DNA of 35,884 nucleotides from Planctomycetota bacterium (GTDB taxonomy: Bacteria; Planctomycetota; JAPUJT01), in contig JAPUJT010000091.1 of the NCBI GenBank assembly GCA_027296055.1, positions 1-35,884 of the forward strand, written 5' to 3'. The position numbers were made by a program, and so were the translations under genes. The notes below the pieces were generated by a model, which saw only the letters and a list, made by a program, of their open reading frames with translations, was not told the DNA's origin and ran no database searches. Shown here piece after piece: positions 16,426 to 24,895 of this stretch; positions within the stretch are counted from its first letter, which is position 1, and the number at the start of each line of letters is the position of its first letter.

Positions 16426-16777
16426 CTCCTACCTCGGATGATGCTGAGGCCACCACAGACGGCGGCTCCCGTATTCTAGCTGAAGCCGTCGCCGACGAGG
16501 GTCCAGCGCCTCATCAAGGACGAGGGTCCCTCTCCGCTGCATCCCTCCACTCACGACGTCGGCCCAGAAGGCCGGATTGTAAATCTATATGTGGAAACAG
16601 TTTACCCTGTTTGCTCTGGAGAAGCCAAATTTAGGTGGACGAATTCACGGTCGTGAATTAGACTGACATCGGGAGCCGAGAAGTGCGGGCTCTCTCGGGG
16701 GTGGGATTGATTTCGGCGCCCTTGGAGGCGGGGCCTGAGTTCGGGAGCAGGCCCAAGGATCAGGAGGCACGAAGCCC
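16426..16777. other. 352-bp divergent intergenic region upstream of the PilZ gene
   Basis: No gene was found. The stretch 16575-16665 is clearly richer in A/T than its surroundings (for example TTGTAAATCTATATG) and probably holds the promoter of the PilZ gene. It contains the inverted repeat described at 16642-16659. The leader from there to the start codon is about 120 bases. Confidence 0.5.
16642..16659. promoter_or_regulatory. Perfect 18-bp palindrome, possible operator
   Basis: AATTCACG and CGTGAATT are perfect inverted arms separated by GT, in an A/T-rich stretch 118 bases before the PilZ start. This form is typical of a binding site for a dimeric transcription factor. The regulator is unknown. 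Confidence 0.5.
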
Positions 16778-17365
16778 ATGGAAAGACGGCAAAACCAGAG
16801 AATTCCCTATGCCGTCCCGATACGCGTCCAGGTCGACGACCTGGACCAATTCGCCGAACAGTACTCAGCGGACCTCAGCACCGGTGGGGTCTTCATTCGA
16901 ACCTGCCGGCCCTATGCGGACGGGTCGGAGATCAAGCTCGAATTCTATTTCCCCGAACAGCGAAAGACGGTCCCCATGCTCGGGACCGTCGTCCGCTCGG
17001 TGCCCGATACCTCCACCGCCGGGGGGCCGCCCGGCATCGCTATTCAATTTCGTGACCTGAACCAGCTGGCCTTGAAGTTCCTCGAACTGGCGATCGAGCG
17101 CTACAACGTCCGTCACCCGACGGAAGTGCTAGAGCTTCCGGCCGATTTCTTCGAGTATTCGGAGCCGGTCGGCGTTTGCAACGGGAGGGACGCGATCGCT
17201 CTGGGCAGCGAGTCCTCGGTGGAATACTCAGGAACCACGACCGAGTACCTCGAGAAGCTCGACGATCGAGATCTCTCGATAATGCTGGACGAGCCTACGC
17301 GGTACCCTGCGCCCGTCCGTGCGAGGGCGCGGAGGCTTCTGAAGCTCCGCGGTCAGAGTCACTGA
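16778..17365 (+). CDS. PilZ domain protein (probable c-di-GMP receptor)
   Basis: The 195-residue protein has a PilZ domain at about 1-115. The RxxxR motif is Arg4-Arg8 (RRQNQR) and the D/NxSxxG motif is Asp32-Ser34-Gly37 (ADLSTGGVF). Both motifs that bind cyclic di-GMP are complete, so binding is expected. LEFYFPEQ and AIQFRDLN continue the barrel. The C-terminal 80 residues are acidic, without a known domain. AGGAGG lies 9 bases before the ATG. No signal peptide is present, so it is cytoplasmic. It is followed by a strong terminator, so it is transcribed alone. Confidence 0.88.
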   Translation: MERRQNQRIPYAVPIRVQVDDLDQFAEQYSADLSTGGVFIRTCRPYADGSEIKLEFYFPEQRKTVPMLGTVVRSVPDTSTAGGPPGIAIQFRDLNQLALKFLELAIERYNVRHPTEVLELPADFFEYSEPVGVCNGRDAIALGSESSVEYSGTTTEYLEKLDDRDLSIMLDEPTRYPAPVRARARRLLKLRGQSH

Positions 17366-17391
17366 GTCGCGGAGATGGTCGTTAACCCCGG

Positions 17392-17428
17392 AACCCCCTC
17401 GAGGTCACTGACTTCGGGGGGGTTTCTC
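17392..17428 (+). terminator. Rho-independent terminator after the PilZ gene
   Basis: AACCCCCTCGAGGTC pairs with GACTTCGGGGGGGTT almost perfectly (one G-T and one T-G wobble) around a 3-base ACT loop, and TTTCTC follows. It begins 26 bases after the PilZ stop. Confidence 0.85.
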
Positions 17429-17452
17429 ATTCATACCTACCGTGGTCTCACA

Positions 17453-17505
17453 TTGGCAAATCGACTCGTTTTGGTGCATTATTAGGTAGAGCCCGTTTCG
17501 GGCTC
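17453..17505 (+). promoter_or_regulatory. Predicted promoter and leader hairpin of the first CAP lipoprotein gene
   Basis: TTGGCA (17453-17458) and CATTAT (17477-17482) are 18 bases apart, a moderate sigma-70 match. Right after, GAGCCCG and CGGGCTC (17489-17505) form a perfect 7-bp hairpin with a TTT loop. It would lie at the very 5' end of the transcript, where it could protect the message or act as a binding site. Confidence 0.4.
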
Positions 17506-17550
17506 ACTGAACGATTTCTACATTTCGAGCCGTGTGGGGGAGGACTAAGG

Positions 17551-18621
17551 ATGCCCTTTGGTTCACGAAAGATCCTCAGGTGGACAGGGGCTGTCCTGTT
17601 CTCGATTTTCGCAATCGCGTCCGGTTGCGCGGGAGGTGGATCCGACGGGTCCAGCGGGCGCGCACCAGTGGGACCGGCGATCGTCGAGGTGAGCCCGGCG
17701 GTCGCTCCCCTCGCCGGAGGGATTCAGGTGGAGGTGGACACGGCTAGATTTTCGACCTCCTTTTTGATGGGCCTCCCCACCGTATTGTTCGGAGGTCAGC
17801 CGGGGACATCCCTGACGGTCCTGAGCCCGACCCGCGTCCGGTCTCTTCTTCCCGCCTCGCCGGCGGCCGGCCTGGTGGATGTGGAAGTCATCTCCCAGGA
17901 CGGGAGCGAGTCGGCAGTTCTCAGCGATGGGTTCAGCTATATAGTCGCCCCGATCGTCTCGGCGCTGAGCCCGGACATGGGGGACCCCTCCGGCGGCGAG
18001 CTGGTCACGGTCATCGGGGACAACTTCGATACGACAGGGCCGGTCACCGTCGCCTTCGGTCTGGCGAACGCGACGGGCGTGACGGTCATCGACTCCATGC
18101 GGCTGGACTGCATCACCCCGCCTGGCTCTCTCGGCCCCGTGACGGTGACGGTCACGAATCCAGACCTCCAGCAGGGCGCGCTGATGGATGCGTTCACCTA
18201 CGCGTGCGGCGGTCCCGCCGTGATCCAGCGTGAGGACTGCGTCTTCGACCTGATCAATCAGGAGCGAGGCGTGGTGGGGAAGCCAGACCTGACCCACGAT
18301 CCGGCGATCCGCCTCGTGGCTCGCGCCCACTCGGAGGACATGCGGGATCGCAACTTCTTTGATCACAGAAACCCGGACGGCGATGACCCGGACGATCGAC
18401 TTCTGGCCGCCGGGATCTCGTTCGGCGCGTGGGCGGAGATCATCCAATTCAACCTGAGCGCAGACCCCGCCCAGGCCGCGTTCGACTGGTGGATGAACTC
18501 GGCGCTGCACAGGGGGCTTATGCTGGATGAGAGCAACGTAGGCTTCACACTAACCGGGATCGGCGCATCGACCGATGGCGCCGGGACATGGTGGTTCACG
18601 GCAATGTTCGTGAGGCCGTAG
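17551..18621 (+). CDS. TIG-TIG-CAP lipoprotein, first of a tandem pair
   Basis: The 356-residue product has a lipoprotein-type signal (FAIASGC, Cys at about 28). Two IPT/TIG beta-sandwich domains follow (about 45-130 and 130-220; LSPDMGDPSGGELVTVIGDNF is typical). A C-terminal CAP (SCP/PR-1, YkwD-like) domain spans about 230-356. CAP landmarks are FDLINQER, ARAHSEDM, FFDHRNPDGD and LHRGLML. The usual AENI/GENI motif reads AEII, although the conserved Glu and the His of LHRG are kept. It is therefore probably anchored outside the cytoplasm, with TIG spacers presenting the CAP module. CAP function in bacteria is poorly known. GGAGGACTAAGG precedes the ATG. Confidence 0.88.
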   Translation: MPFGSRKILRWTGAVLFSIFAIASGCAGGGSDGSSGRAPVGPAIVEVSPAVAPLAGGIQVEVDTARFSTSFLMGLPTVLFGGQPGTSLTVLSPTRVRSLLPASPAAGLVDVEVISQDGSESAVLSDGFSYIVAPIVSALSPDMGDPSGGELVTVIGDNFDTTGPVTVAFGLANATGVTVIDSMRLDCITPPGSLGPVTVTVTNPDLQQGALMDAFTYACGGPAVIQREDCVFDLINQERGVVGKPDLTHDPAIRLVARAHSEDMRDRNFFDHRNPDGDDPDDRLLAAGISFGAWAEIIQFNLSADPAQAAFDWWMNSALHRGLMLDESNVGFTLTGIGASTDGAGTWWFTAMFVRP

Positions 18622-18721
18622 GAAAAGGGTTGCCCCGGGAGGGGTGGATCGGACAATATAGTAGGGAATATCCTCGATAGGGGCCGATCTGGGGGGACGG
18701 GGTCCACGAAGGAAGGAATCA

Positions 18722-19813
18722 ATGCTCCTCAGATTTTCGTCTCTCTCCCCGGCGGTTGCCCGCTCGATCCTCGCCCTCATCACTCTCGCCCTCCTTCCGG
18801 CAGGGTGCGGGAGTTCGGGATCTGGTTCCTCCTCCTCCACCCCATCAGGTCCGCCTCAAGTCGACAGCGTCTGGCCTACGCAGGCAGCCGAGATCGGTGG
18901 GACGCCGATCACGATCCGTACAACCAATTTCAGCTCTGACTTCCTGAGGGATCTTCCGACGGTCACGTTCGGCGCCCAGCCGGCGACCGCTGTGACGGCG
19001 AGGTCGAGGAGCACGGTGCTCGTGGACGCGCCGCCGATGGCGACCGCCACTCCGGTGGATATAACGCTCACGTCCTTCGATGGCCAGGAGTCGGACACGA
19101 TGCCGTCGGTCGTCGACTATACGACGACACCAATCTTGTCGAGAATCTTCCCTGGCTCGGGCGATCCGGCCGGCGGTCTGACGGTCACGATCGAGGGAGA
19201 CAACTTCCGACGGAGCGGCCGCACGACCGTGACCTTCGGGTCGATCGACTCGCCGAGCGTCGACGTCCAGGACCGGTACACGATGACCTGCGTGACGCCC
19301 GCTTCTCCCGCGGGCGTGGTGACCGTGATGGTGACGAACCCCAACCCGCGCAACGAGCAGGGCTGGCTGACCGACGGCTTCACCTTCGCCGGCGTCGACC
19401 CGGCGGTCCTATCGATGGAAGCTCGGGTTTTCGACCTGATCAACCAGGAGAGGGCGATCGTGGGGCGGCCCCCCCTGAACCACGACCCGGACATCCGGCT
19501 CGTGTCGAGGGCCCATTCCGAAGACATGCGGGACCGCGACTTCTTCTTGCACCAGAATCCCGACGGGGATTGGCCCTGGGACCGACTCGATGCCGCGGGG
19601 ATCTCCTGGAGAGACGTGGCAGAGAACATCGCCTGGAACCAGAATGCCGGCGATCCGGCCCAGTACGTGGTGGATCAGTGGATGGCTTCCACCCAGGGCC
19701 ACCGGGAAACGCTCCTCGACTCGAGCAACATCGGCTACAGCCTTACCGGGGTCGGCGTCTCCCGCAACGCGTCCGGCCGCTGGTGGTTCACGCAGGTCTT
19801 CGTAAGACCATAG
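18722..19813 (+). CDS. TIG-TIG-CAP lipoprotein, second of a tandem pair
   Basis: This 363-residue paralogue of the preceding gene has the same layout: a signal peptide with LLPAGC, a Ser/Gly linker, two IPT/TIG domains (FPGSGDPAGGLTVTIEGDNF is typical) and a C-terminal CAP domain. CAP motifs are complete here: FDLINQERAIVG, SRAHSEDMRDRDFF, VAENIAW and TQGHRETLL. These give the His-Glu-His cavity residues of the family. The end, WWFTQVFVRP, matches WWFTAMFVRP of the first copy. AAGGAAGGAATCA precedes the ATG. It lies 100 bases after its paralogue and probably shares its promoter. Sequence divergence shows an old duplication. Confidence 0.9.
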   Translation: MLLRFSSLSPAVARSILALITLALLPAGCGSSGSGSSSSTPSGPPQVDSVWPTQAAEIGGTPITIRTTNFSSDFLRDLPTVTFGAQPATAVTARSRSTVLVDAPPMATATPVDITLTSFDGQESDTMPSVVDYTTTPILSRIFPGSGDPAGGLTVTIEGDNFRRSGRTTVTFGSIDSPSVDVQDRYTMTCVTPASPAGVVTVMVTNPNPRNEQGWLTDGFTFAGVDPAVLSMEARVFDLINQERAIVGRPPLNHDPDIRLVSRAHSEDMRDRDFFLHQNPDGDWPWDRLDAAGISWRDVAENIAWNQNAGDPAQYVVDQWMASTQGHRETLLDSSNIGYSLTGVGVSRNASGRWWFTQVFVRP

Positions 19814-19852
19814 CCTGCATTTCTCACCTTCCAGGCTCGCCAGACACTTTTT

Positions 19853-21292
19853 CTACTTTTTCTTTGAGCGGGATTTTCGTCGAGGGGATGTGCTCTCGGC
19901 CTCACGCAGGGCGCGGATCAACTCGACCTCCTCCCCCTCCAGGATGGTTCGAAGATCGATCAGGACCCGGTCGTCCTTGAGTCGCGTGAAGACCGGCGGC
20001 GACTGCAGGCGCAGATCGCGAGCCAGTTCATGAGCGGGCCTATCTTTCGGACGCAGGGCGAGGGCGAACGTGGGAAGCTTCTCCGTCGGGAGGCTGCCCG
20101 AGCCGACCTGTGAGCGCTCCTCCACCACGGTCGGTTGCAGGTCGGGGGCCTGGGATCGGACCTCCTGGGCCAGCTTCTCCGCGCGCTTGCGGATCTCGTC
20201 CGGCTGCATCGTGATCAGTCGCAGGGCCAGATTGTTCTGGAAGACGCGATCTCCTTCCAGGAAGAGGCGCAAGGTGGCTTCGAGGGCAATCAGCGTGAGC
20301 TTGTCGACGCGGAGTGCTCGGTAGAGCGGATTGGCCATCACCGCCGAGATGACCTTCTTTTTTCCCACGATGATTCCCGCCTGGGGTCCGCCCAGGAGCT
20401 TGTCGCCGCTGAAGGTGATTACGTCGGCTCCCTCGCTCATGCTCCCCTGCACCGTCGGCTCCCCCTTCAGGCCGAACGCTTCGAGATCCACGAACGAGCC
20501 GGATCCAAGGTCGTCCATGACAGGAATGCCGTGCTTTCGTCCCAGGCGGACCAGCGACTCGACGGCGACCTCCTCCGTGAATCCCACGATCCGGTAGTTG
20601 GACGTGTGGACTCGTAGCAGAAGCCCCGTCTCGGGCCCAACGGCCTGCTCGTAGTCGGCGATCCGGGTACGGTTGGTGCTTCCGACCTCGACCAGGCGAG
20701 CGCCGCTCTGAACCATCACGTCCGGGATCCGGAACGATCCTCCGATCTCGACGAGCTGCCCTCGAGAGACGATCACCTCCTTGCCCCGGGCCAGCGTGGC
20801 GAGGACGAGCAGCGTGGCGGCCGCGTTGTTGTTGACGACCGTGGCCCCCTCCGCCTCGCAGATTTGAGAGAGGAGTTGAGATATCGGACGGACCCGATCT
20901 CCCCTCTCTCCGCTCTCCGGATCGATCTCTACGCGAGTGTAGCCCCGCGCCTCCTGCTGGAGGGCGGCGAGAGCGGCGGGCGAGAGCGGTCCCCGTCCCA
21001 GGCCGGTGTGAAGCACGATCCCGGTGCCGTTCAAGACGCGGCATACCTGGGGTCGGATTTCCTCGGTCAGGCGAGATTCGATCTGCTCGGAGAGTCGGCG
21101 GGGCGATAGGAGAGATTCGATCTTGTCGTTCCCCCCGCCCTTCGAGCGAAGCCTCTTCCGGAGATCGCCGAGGACATCCCGCACGGCCCGGACCACCCGA
21201 ACGCGGCTGTGGAATCTTATCAGGCGAGCGACTTCCGGCTCGCCGAGTGTCTGGTCCACCGACGGGATGATTCGGAGGGGAGTATTTGCCAT
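19853..21292 (-). CDS. selA: L-seryl-tRNA(Sec) selenium transferase
   Basis: The 479-residue cytoplasmic PLP enzyme converts Ser-tRNA(Sec) to Sec-tRNA(Sec) with selenophosphate from SelD. Signatures: LNGTGIVLHTGLGRGPLS near 87-104, VNNNAAATLLVL, RGQLVEIGGSFRIP, EVGSTNRT, PVMDDLGSGSFVDL and FSGDKLLGGPQAG. The PLP-binding Lys is Lys298, close to Lys295 of the E. coli enzyme. Length and N-terminal domain are normal, and no residues look damaged. The ATG lies 4 bases after the stop of the HEAT/TPR gene, so the two are co-transcribed. The usual partner selB does not follow; the next gene is convergent. Its presence supports the Sec reading of the UGA at 15807. Confidence 0.96.
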   Translation of the reverse strand: MANTPLRIIPSVDQTLGEPEVARLIRFHSRVRVVRAVRDVLGDLRKRLRSKGGGNDKIESLLSPRRLSEQIESRLTEEIRPQVCRVLNGTGIVLHTGLGRGPLSPAALAALQQEARGYTRVEIDPESGERGDRVRPISQLLSQICEAEGATVVNNNAAATLLVLATLARGKEVIVSRGQLVEIGGSFRIPDVMVQSGARLVEVGSTNRTRIADYEQAVGPETGLLLRVHTSNYRIVGFTEEVAVESLVRLGRKHGIPVMDDLGSGSFVDLEAFGLKGEPTVQGSMSEGADVITFSGDKLLGGPQAGIIVGKKKVISAVMANPLYRALRVDKLTLIALEATLRLFLEGDRVFQNNLALRLITMQPDEIRKRAEKLAQEVRSQAPDLQPTVVEERSQVGSGSLPTEKLPTFALALRPKDRPAHELARDLRLQSPPVFTRLKDDRVLIDLRTILEGEEVELIRALREAESTSPRRKSRSKKK

Positions 21293-21296
21293 GGAC

Positions 21297-22301
21297 CTAC
21301 GGCGTCCCTGTCTTCGGCGCGCGCATCTTCTCCAGGAGGGCCTTGTATCGCTCGTCCTCCCTGAGGGTGTCGAAGTCGCCGTCCATGATCAGCCATCTGT
21401 AGTCTGAATACCCCTTTTCGATGGAGCTCTTCAGGGCGTCGAGGGCTTCCTTCGGCTTCCCCATCACGGCCAATGTGCAGGCGAGATTGTAGGAGAGAAT
21501 CGGGGCCTTCGGGCTGATCTTCTCGGCCTCCTGGTACAGACGGACACACTTCTCGTACTCCTTCTGGTACCGATAGGCGGAGGCGAGCCGCATGACGGCG
21601 CGTCCGTCTCTCTTGTCCTTCGCGACCGCCGCCCTGGCCTCGCGGACCACGGCCTTGAGCGGCCTCGGCTCGCCCAGGGCGTGAAGACCCATCGCGGCGG
21701 TGTCCCGGACCGAACGGCTCTCCCACTCATCGTCATTCACTTCCTTCAGACCCGGGATCGCGGACTTGCTGCCCAACTCTCCCAGGGCGCGGGCCGCCAT
21801 CTCGCGCTTCGTGGTGTCTCGGATCGGGCTCTTGACCAAGGCGATCAGGATGTGCTCGGCGTCCGCCCCGAGCTCATCCAGGACCGGCTTGCACTGACCG
21901 TCGAACGTTCCGATTCCTCCCTTCTCGGTGTAGAGCTTCCCGAATTCCGTCTCGGCCCAGTCCAGCTCGAGCTCCTCCAGGGCCTCCAGCACGTCGGCCT
22001 TGCGTTCGAGCGAGTCGCCCTCCTTCTCGATCAGTTCCCTGAGGGGGACGATCGCCTCCCTGCCGAGCTTCTTCAGGCAGGCGCGTCCTTCGTCACGGAT
22101 CTCGTATTTCTTGTCAGTCAACATCTTCGCGCACTCGGCGACGTCCGCGGCGATGCCCTCCACCACCGGTTTGTCCTGGCCGACAAGCAGTGCTGCAAAC
22201 GGACAGGGAGGCCGACAACCTGTCGCAGGAGCCTCTTCCTCCTGCACCCAGGGGGACAGGAGAGCCACGGTGAGGACCACCAAGATTGATCGCATATTCA
22301 T
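21297..22301 (-). CDS. Exported HEAT/TPR-repeat protein co-transcribed with selA
   Basis: The 334-residue product starts with a short signal peptide (MNMRSILVVLTVALLSPW). HEAT-like helices follow (about 60-215: CLKKLGREAIVPLRELI, ALGELGSKSAIPGLKEV, AAMGLHALGEP), and TPR units at about 235-310 (ASAYRYQKEYEKCVRLYQEAEKISPKAPILSYNLACTL in two helices). A Cys-rich CRPPCPF follows the signal. It acts as a protein-binding scaffold outside the cytoplasm, partner unknown. ATG 22301 is preferred because GGAGGG lies 5 bases upstream; ATG 22295 and GTG 22304 are alternatives. It ends 4 bases before selA. A functional link to selenium is not shown by the sequence and the pairing may be chance. Confidence 0.75.
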   Translation of the reverse strand: MNMRSILVVLTVALLSPWVQEEEAPATGCRPPCPFAALLVGQDKPVVEGIAADVAECAKMLTDKKYEIRDEGRACLKKLGREAIVPLRELIEKEGDSLERKADVLEALEELELDWAETEFGKLYTEKGGIGTFDGQCKPVLDELGADAEHILIALVKSPIRDTTKREMAARALGELGSKSAIPGLKEVNDDEWESRSVRDTAAMGLHALGEPRPLKAVVREARAAVAKDKRDGRAVMRLASAYRYQKEYEKCVRLYQEAEKISPKAPILSYNLACTLAVMGKPKEALDALKSSIEKGYSDYRWLIMDGDFDTLREDERYKALLEKMRAPKTGTP

Positions 22302-22481
22302 CACATCCCTCCGCTCGAAGGCCCCGCCCGGAGAGTCGCCCCGGCGAGCCAGGCTGTCAGGTGAAATGGTCCTTGCTCAAGGATAGGCTTTCGGGCCCCC
22401 AGGGGTCAAGACGCCGAGAATCATTGTGTGACGCCCACGGCCTGAGAACGCTACACTCCGGTAGGCGGAGGGGGAGCGAGA

Positions 22482-23489
22482 ATGAGCTGGGAGATACTCA
22501 GGTCGAGGCCTACGGAGGGATCGCCACCCGCGAGAATGCGTCGCATCGCGATCGGTGAAGTGGTCCTGGGAGTCTTGCTTCTCCTCACCGCGTACGTCCT
22601 CCTGCTCCTCGACGTAGGGACCACCGCCACCTGGTTCTATGCCCTCGCATGGTGGCCGACGATCGTGGCCCTGGATGGGCTGAACTTCCTCCTGGCGGGC
22701 GAATCGCTGATCCTCTCCCGCCGCCGTACCTTTCTCCTCCTTCTCCCCCTTTCGGTGACGCTCTGGCTCATCTTCGAGGTCTGTAACTTCCGGCTGCAGA
22801 ACTGGTCGTACGTATCTGCCCCGCGAATGCTCATGCTTCGATGGACGGGGATGACGGTTTGCTTCGCCACCGTCCTCCCTGCTATCTTCGAGATAGCGGA
22901 CCTGCTGCAGGCCCTTCGCTGGCCCCTCGCCGTCCGCGTGCGGCCACTGAAGCCTGGACCCAGGCTTCGGATGGGGTTCGTCGTTGTGGGCGCCGGTTTC
23001 CTGATCTCCCCTCTCCTCTTCCCCACCATCGCCTTCCCGCTGATCTGGGGGGCCTTCTTCTTCCTCCTGGAACCATGGCTCTATCAGAGGGGGCGCAAGT
23101 CGCTCCTCCGGGAATGGGAATATGGCTCGCTACTCACCGTGACCAGACTCCTGATAGCAGGGTTGATCACAGGGGGGCTATGGGAGTTCTTTAATTTCTG
23201 GGCCGGATCGAAGTGGATCTACACGGTTCCTCACCTGGATGGCTGGAAGATCTTCGAGATGCCGATCCTGGGGTTTCTCGGCTTCCCGCCGTTTGCCCTC
23301 GAGTGCTTCGTCATGTCGGAGGCGGCACCTCTCATCGTGTCCTTCACCCGGAGAGGCTGGAAGGTCGCCCTGCTGGTTTTATTGATCCTGGCCTTCTGGC
23401 TCGCGGCCTTCGCCGGAATCGACCGATTCACCGTGACCTCATACGAGACGGTGAGATCGCGAGACACACACCTGATGATTCCGAAATAG
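22482..23489 (+). CDS. Multi-pass membrane protein, function unknown
   Basis: The 335-residue protein has about eight hydrophobic segments, for example VVLGVLLLLTAYVLLLL, FLLLLPLSVTLWLIF, FVVVGAGFLISPLLF, LIAGLITGGLWEFFNFW and ALLVLLILAFWLAAFAG. It has conserved-looking aromatic clusters between helices (GLWEFFNFWAGSKWIYTVP and LGFLGFPPFALECF). I recall similar unnamed proteins in planctomycete and related genomes but cannot assign a function. GGAGGGGGAGCGAGA precedes the ATG. It stands alone between selA's operon (divergent) and an envelope protein. Confidence 0.72.
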   Translation: MSWEILRSRPTEGSPPARMRRIAIGEVVLGVLLLLTAYVLLLLDVGTTATWFYALAWWPTIVALDGLNFLLAGESLILSRRRTFLLLLPLSVTLWLIFEVCNFRLQNWSYVSAPRMLMLRWTGMTVCFATVLPAIFEIADLLQALRWPLAVRVRPLKPGPRLRMGFVVVGAGFLISPLLFPTIAFPLIWGAFFFLLEPWLYQRGRKSLLREWEYGSLLTVTRLLIAGLITGGLWEFFNFWAGSKWIYTVPHLDGWKIFEMPILGFLGFPPFALECFVMSEAAPLIVSFTRRGWKVALLVLLILAFWLAAFAGIDRFTVTSYETVRSRDTHLMIPK

Positions 23490-23521
23490 GTGAGTTCCCC
23501 ACTGATTCCGCACTGTTTCGA

Positions 23522-23562
23522 GCGTCCCCATTATTCCCTTGCAATAGGGAACGGGGCGACGC
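23522..23562 (+). other. Long imperfect hairpin between two envelope genes
   Basis: GCGTC pairs with GACGC, the adjoining CCC with GGG, and TTCCCT (23534-23539) with AGGGAA (23546-23551), around the loop TGCAAT with an internal loop between stems. No T-run follows, so it is not a clear intrinsic terminator. It lies 33 bases after the membrane-protein stop and 79 before the next start. It could be a terminator variant or a leader structure. Confidence 0.5.
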
Positions 23563-23641
23563 TAAGATCCGCCCCACTGTCCGGAGGGGGGGAATTCACC
23601 ATCTGTCTCGCAATTCGCACATGTCCTGAAGGAGGATACGG

Positions 23642-24313
23642 ATGCTCCAGTTGCTGAGGGGTTGTCTGGCGGTCATGTTGGTCGTGATCATCGGCGCCAT
23701 TCCCGCAGAAGTGGCCGCGCAGATCGTCGAAGAGGACGCCACCGGGGGCATGGCAAGAATGGTCAAGTCCAGGGAGTTGGGGACTGATTTGCTGCCCACG
23801 GAGGGATCGTTCGCGGCAGGTTTCCGGCTCGGCTACGGCCTGATCCCCCTCGCCAATCCCGGAGGGACTCTTCCGGTCGGTATCGACGGGGAGTTCTATC
23901 TCAAGGACTACCTCTCTGTGGGTTCGGAGTTTCTGTTCCTCACGGCGAACAATACGGATCACAATCGAGGCTTCAACCAGATCTTCTACTGGGATGTATG
24001 GGTGAAGCTCCATCTGAGAATGCCAGAAACGGGGATCGCCTGTGTCGACTCGGCCGCTCCCTATTTCCGATGGGGAGCGGGACTCGCGGTCGTTGACGCG
24101 GCCAGAGACGATCCGTACATCGACTTTGCCATGCCGTTCGCCTTCGGGTTCGAATACTGGCTCCGGGAGATCGCACCGGTGAGGGTGGGCCTCCAGATGG
24201 AGTTTGCCACCTACATCACGGGTGTCGCGAAGGAAAGCGCTTTGCCCTCCAACTCTGACGTGATCCCGTGGTTATGGACGGTAGGAATCCGGGTCCAGTA
24301 CGGCGGAAAGTGA
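23642..24313 (+). CDS. Probable outer-membrane beta-barrel protein
   Basis: The 223-residue protein has a signal peptide (LLRGCLAVMLVVIIGAIPAEVAA, cut near AAQ). Alternating hydrophobic/polar strands with many aromatics follow, such as AAGFRLGYGLIPL, IDGEFYLKDYLSVGSEFLFL, YWDVWVKLHLRM, YFRWGAGLAV, FAFGFEYWL and VRVGLQMEFATYI. The C-terminal strand is TVGIRVQYGGK. This is the pattern of a small eight-stranded OmpA/OmpW-like barrel, although the final residue is not Phe. AAGGAGG lies 6 bases before the ATG. Its role, whether pore or structural, is unknown. Confidence 0.72.
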   Translation: MLQLLRGCLAVMLVVIIGAIPAEVAAQIVEEDATGGMARMVKSRELGTDLLPTEGSFAAGFRLGYGLIPLANPGGTLPVGIDGEFYLKDYLSVGSEFLFLTANNTDHNRGFNQIFYWDVWVKLHLRMPETGIACVDSAAPYFRWGAGLAVVDAARDDPYIDFAMPFAFGFEYWLREIAPVRVGLQMEFATYITGVAKESALPSNSDVIPWLWTVGIRVQYGGK

Positions 24314-24338
24314 TCGCCGTCACGAATGGCAGGATGAA

Positions 24339-24746
24339 CTAGCTCTCTTCCTCGATCTTCTTGGCCGCCTTGATCGCGGCCTTCGTGATGTCGGGGGGGG
24401 CCTTCTTCTTCTTCTTCCCCTTGGCCTTGATCGAACCACTCTCGGCGATCAGATCGTACCCCCCATCCGTCGCCACCTTCCCGAGGGCCTTGGAGAAGAC
24501 CTTGTTCGCCTTCTTCAGGAGCGTCCAGTAGCGAGCGTCTTTTCTCGTGAGCCCTTCCTTCAGGATCTGCGCGTAATACGAGATCTTGGCGAAGACCTTG
24601 TCGCGATCGATCGTGGCAGGCTTCTTGAATGAATCCGGGTTGCCGTAGTAGACCTTGTTGCGATCTACCTTATAGGAATCGCCTGTTCCGGATTCGTTCG
24701 CGAGGGGCGGGGAGAGCAGGAGGACGGCAAGCAACAGTGAGTGCAC
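24339..24746 (-). CDS. Small secreted Lys-rich protein, function unknown
   Basis: The 135-residue product starts at GTG 24746, where AGGAGG lies 8 bases upstream and a signal peptide begins (VHSLLLAVLLLSPPLA). The longer ATG frame from 24818 lacks both. The mature part is basic with a YYG, 'D-R-x-K-V' repeated twice (VDRNKVYY and IDRDKVFA), and a Lys-rich stretch KAKGKKKKKAPPD before a charged end. Spacing of residues suggests a small helical domain. I do not recognise it. It converges on the outer-membrane protein gene with 25 bases between them. Confidence 0.62.
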   Translation of the reverse strand: MHSLLLAVLLLSPPLANESGTGDSYKVDRNKVYYGNPDSFKKPATIDRDKVFAKISYYAQILKEGLTRKDARYWTLLKKANKVFSKALGKVATDGGYDLIAESGSIKAKGKKKKKAPPDITKAAIKAAKKIEEES

Positions 24747-24895
24747 CGGGTACCTCCTCCGGCCGCGGTCGGCTGAACAGCAGGAAACGCTCTCGAATGC
24801 GCGCTGGCCTCGCATCATATCCTCGAGCGGTTCTGGATCAAGGAAAGTGGAAGGGGGGAGGAATGCGATCCCCTGTCGCTGAAAGGCTTTGGGGC

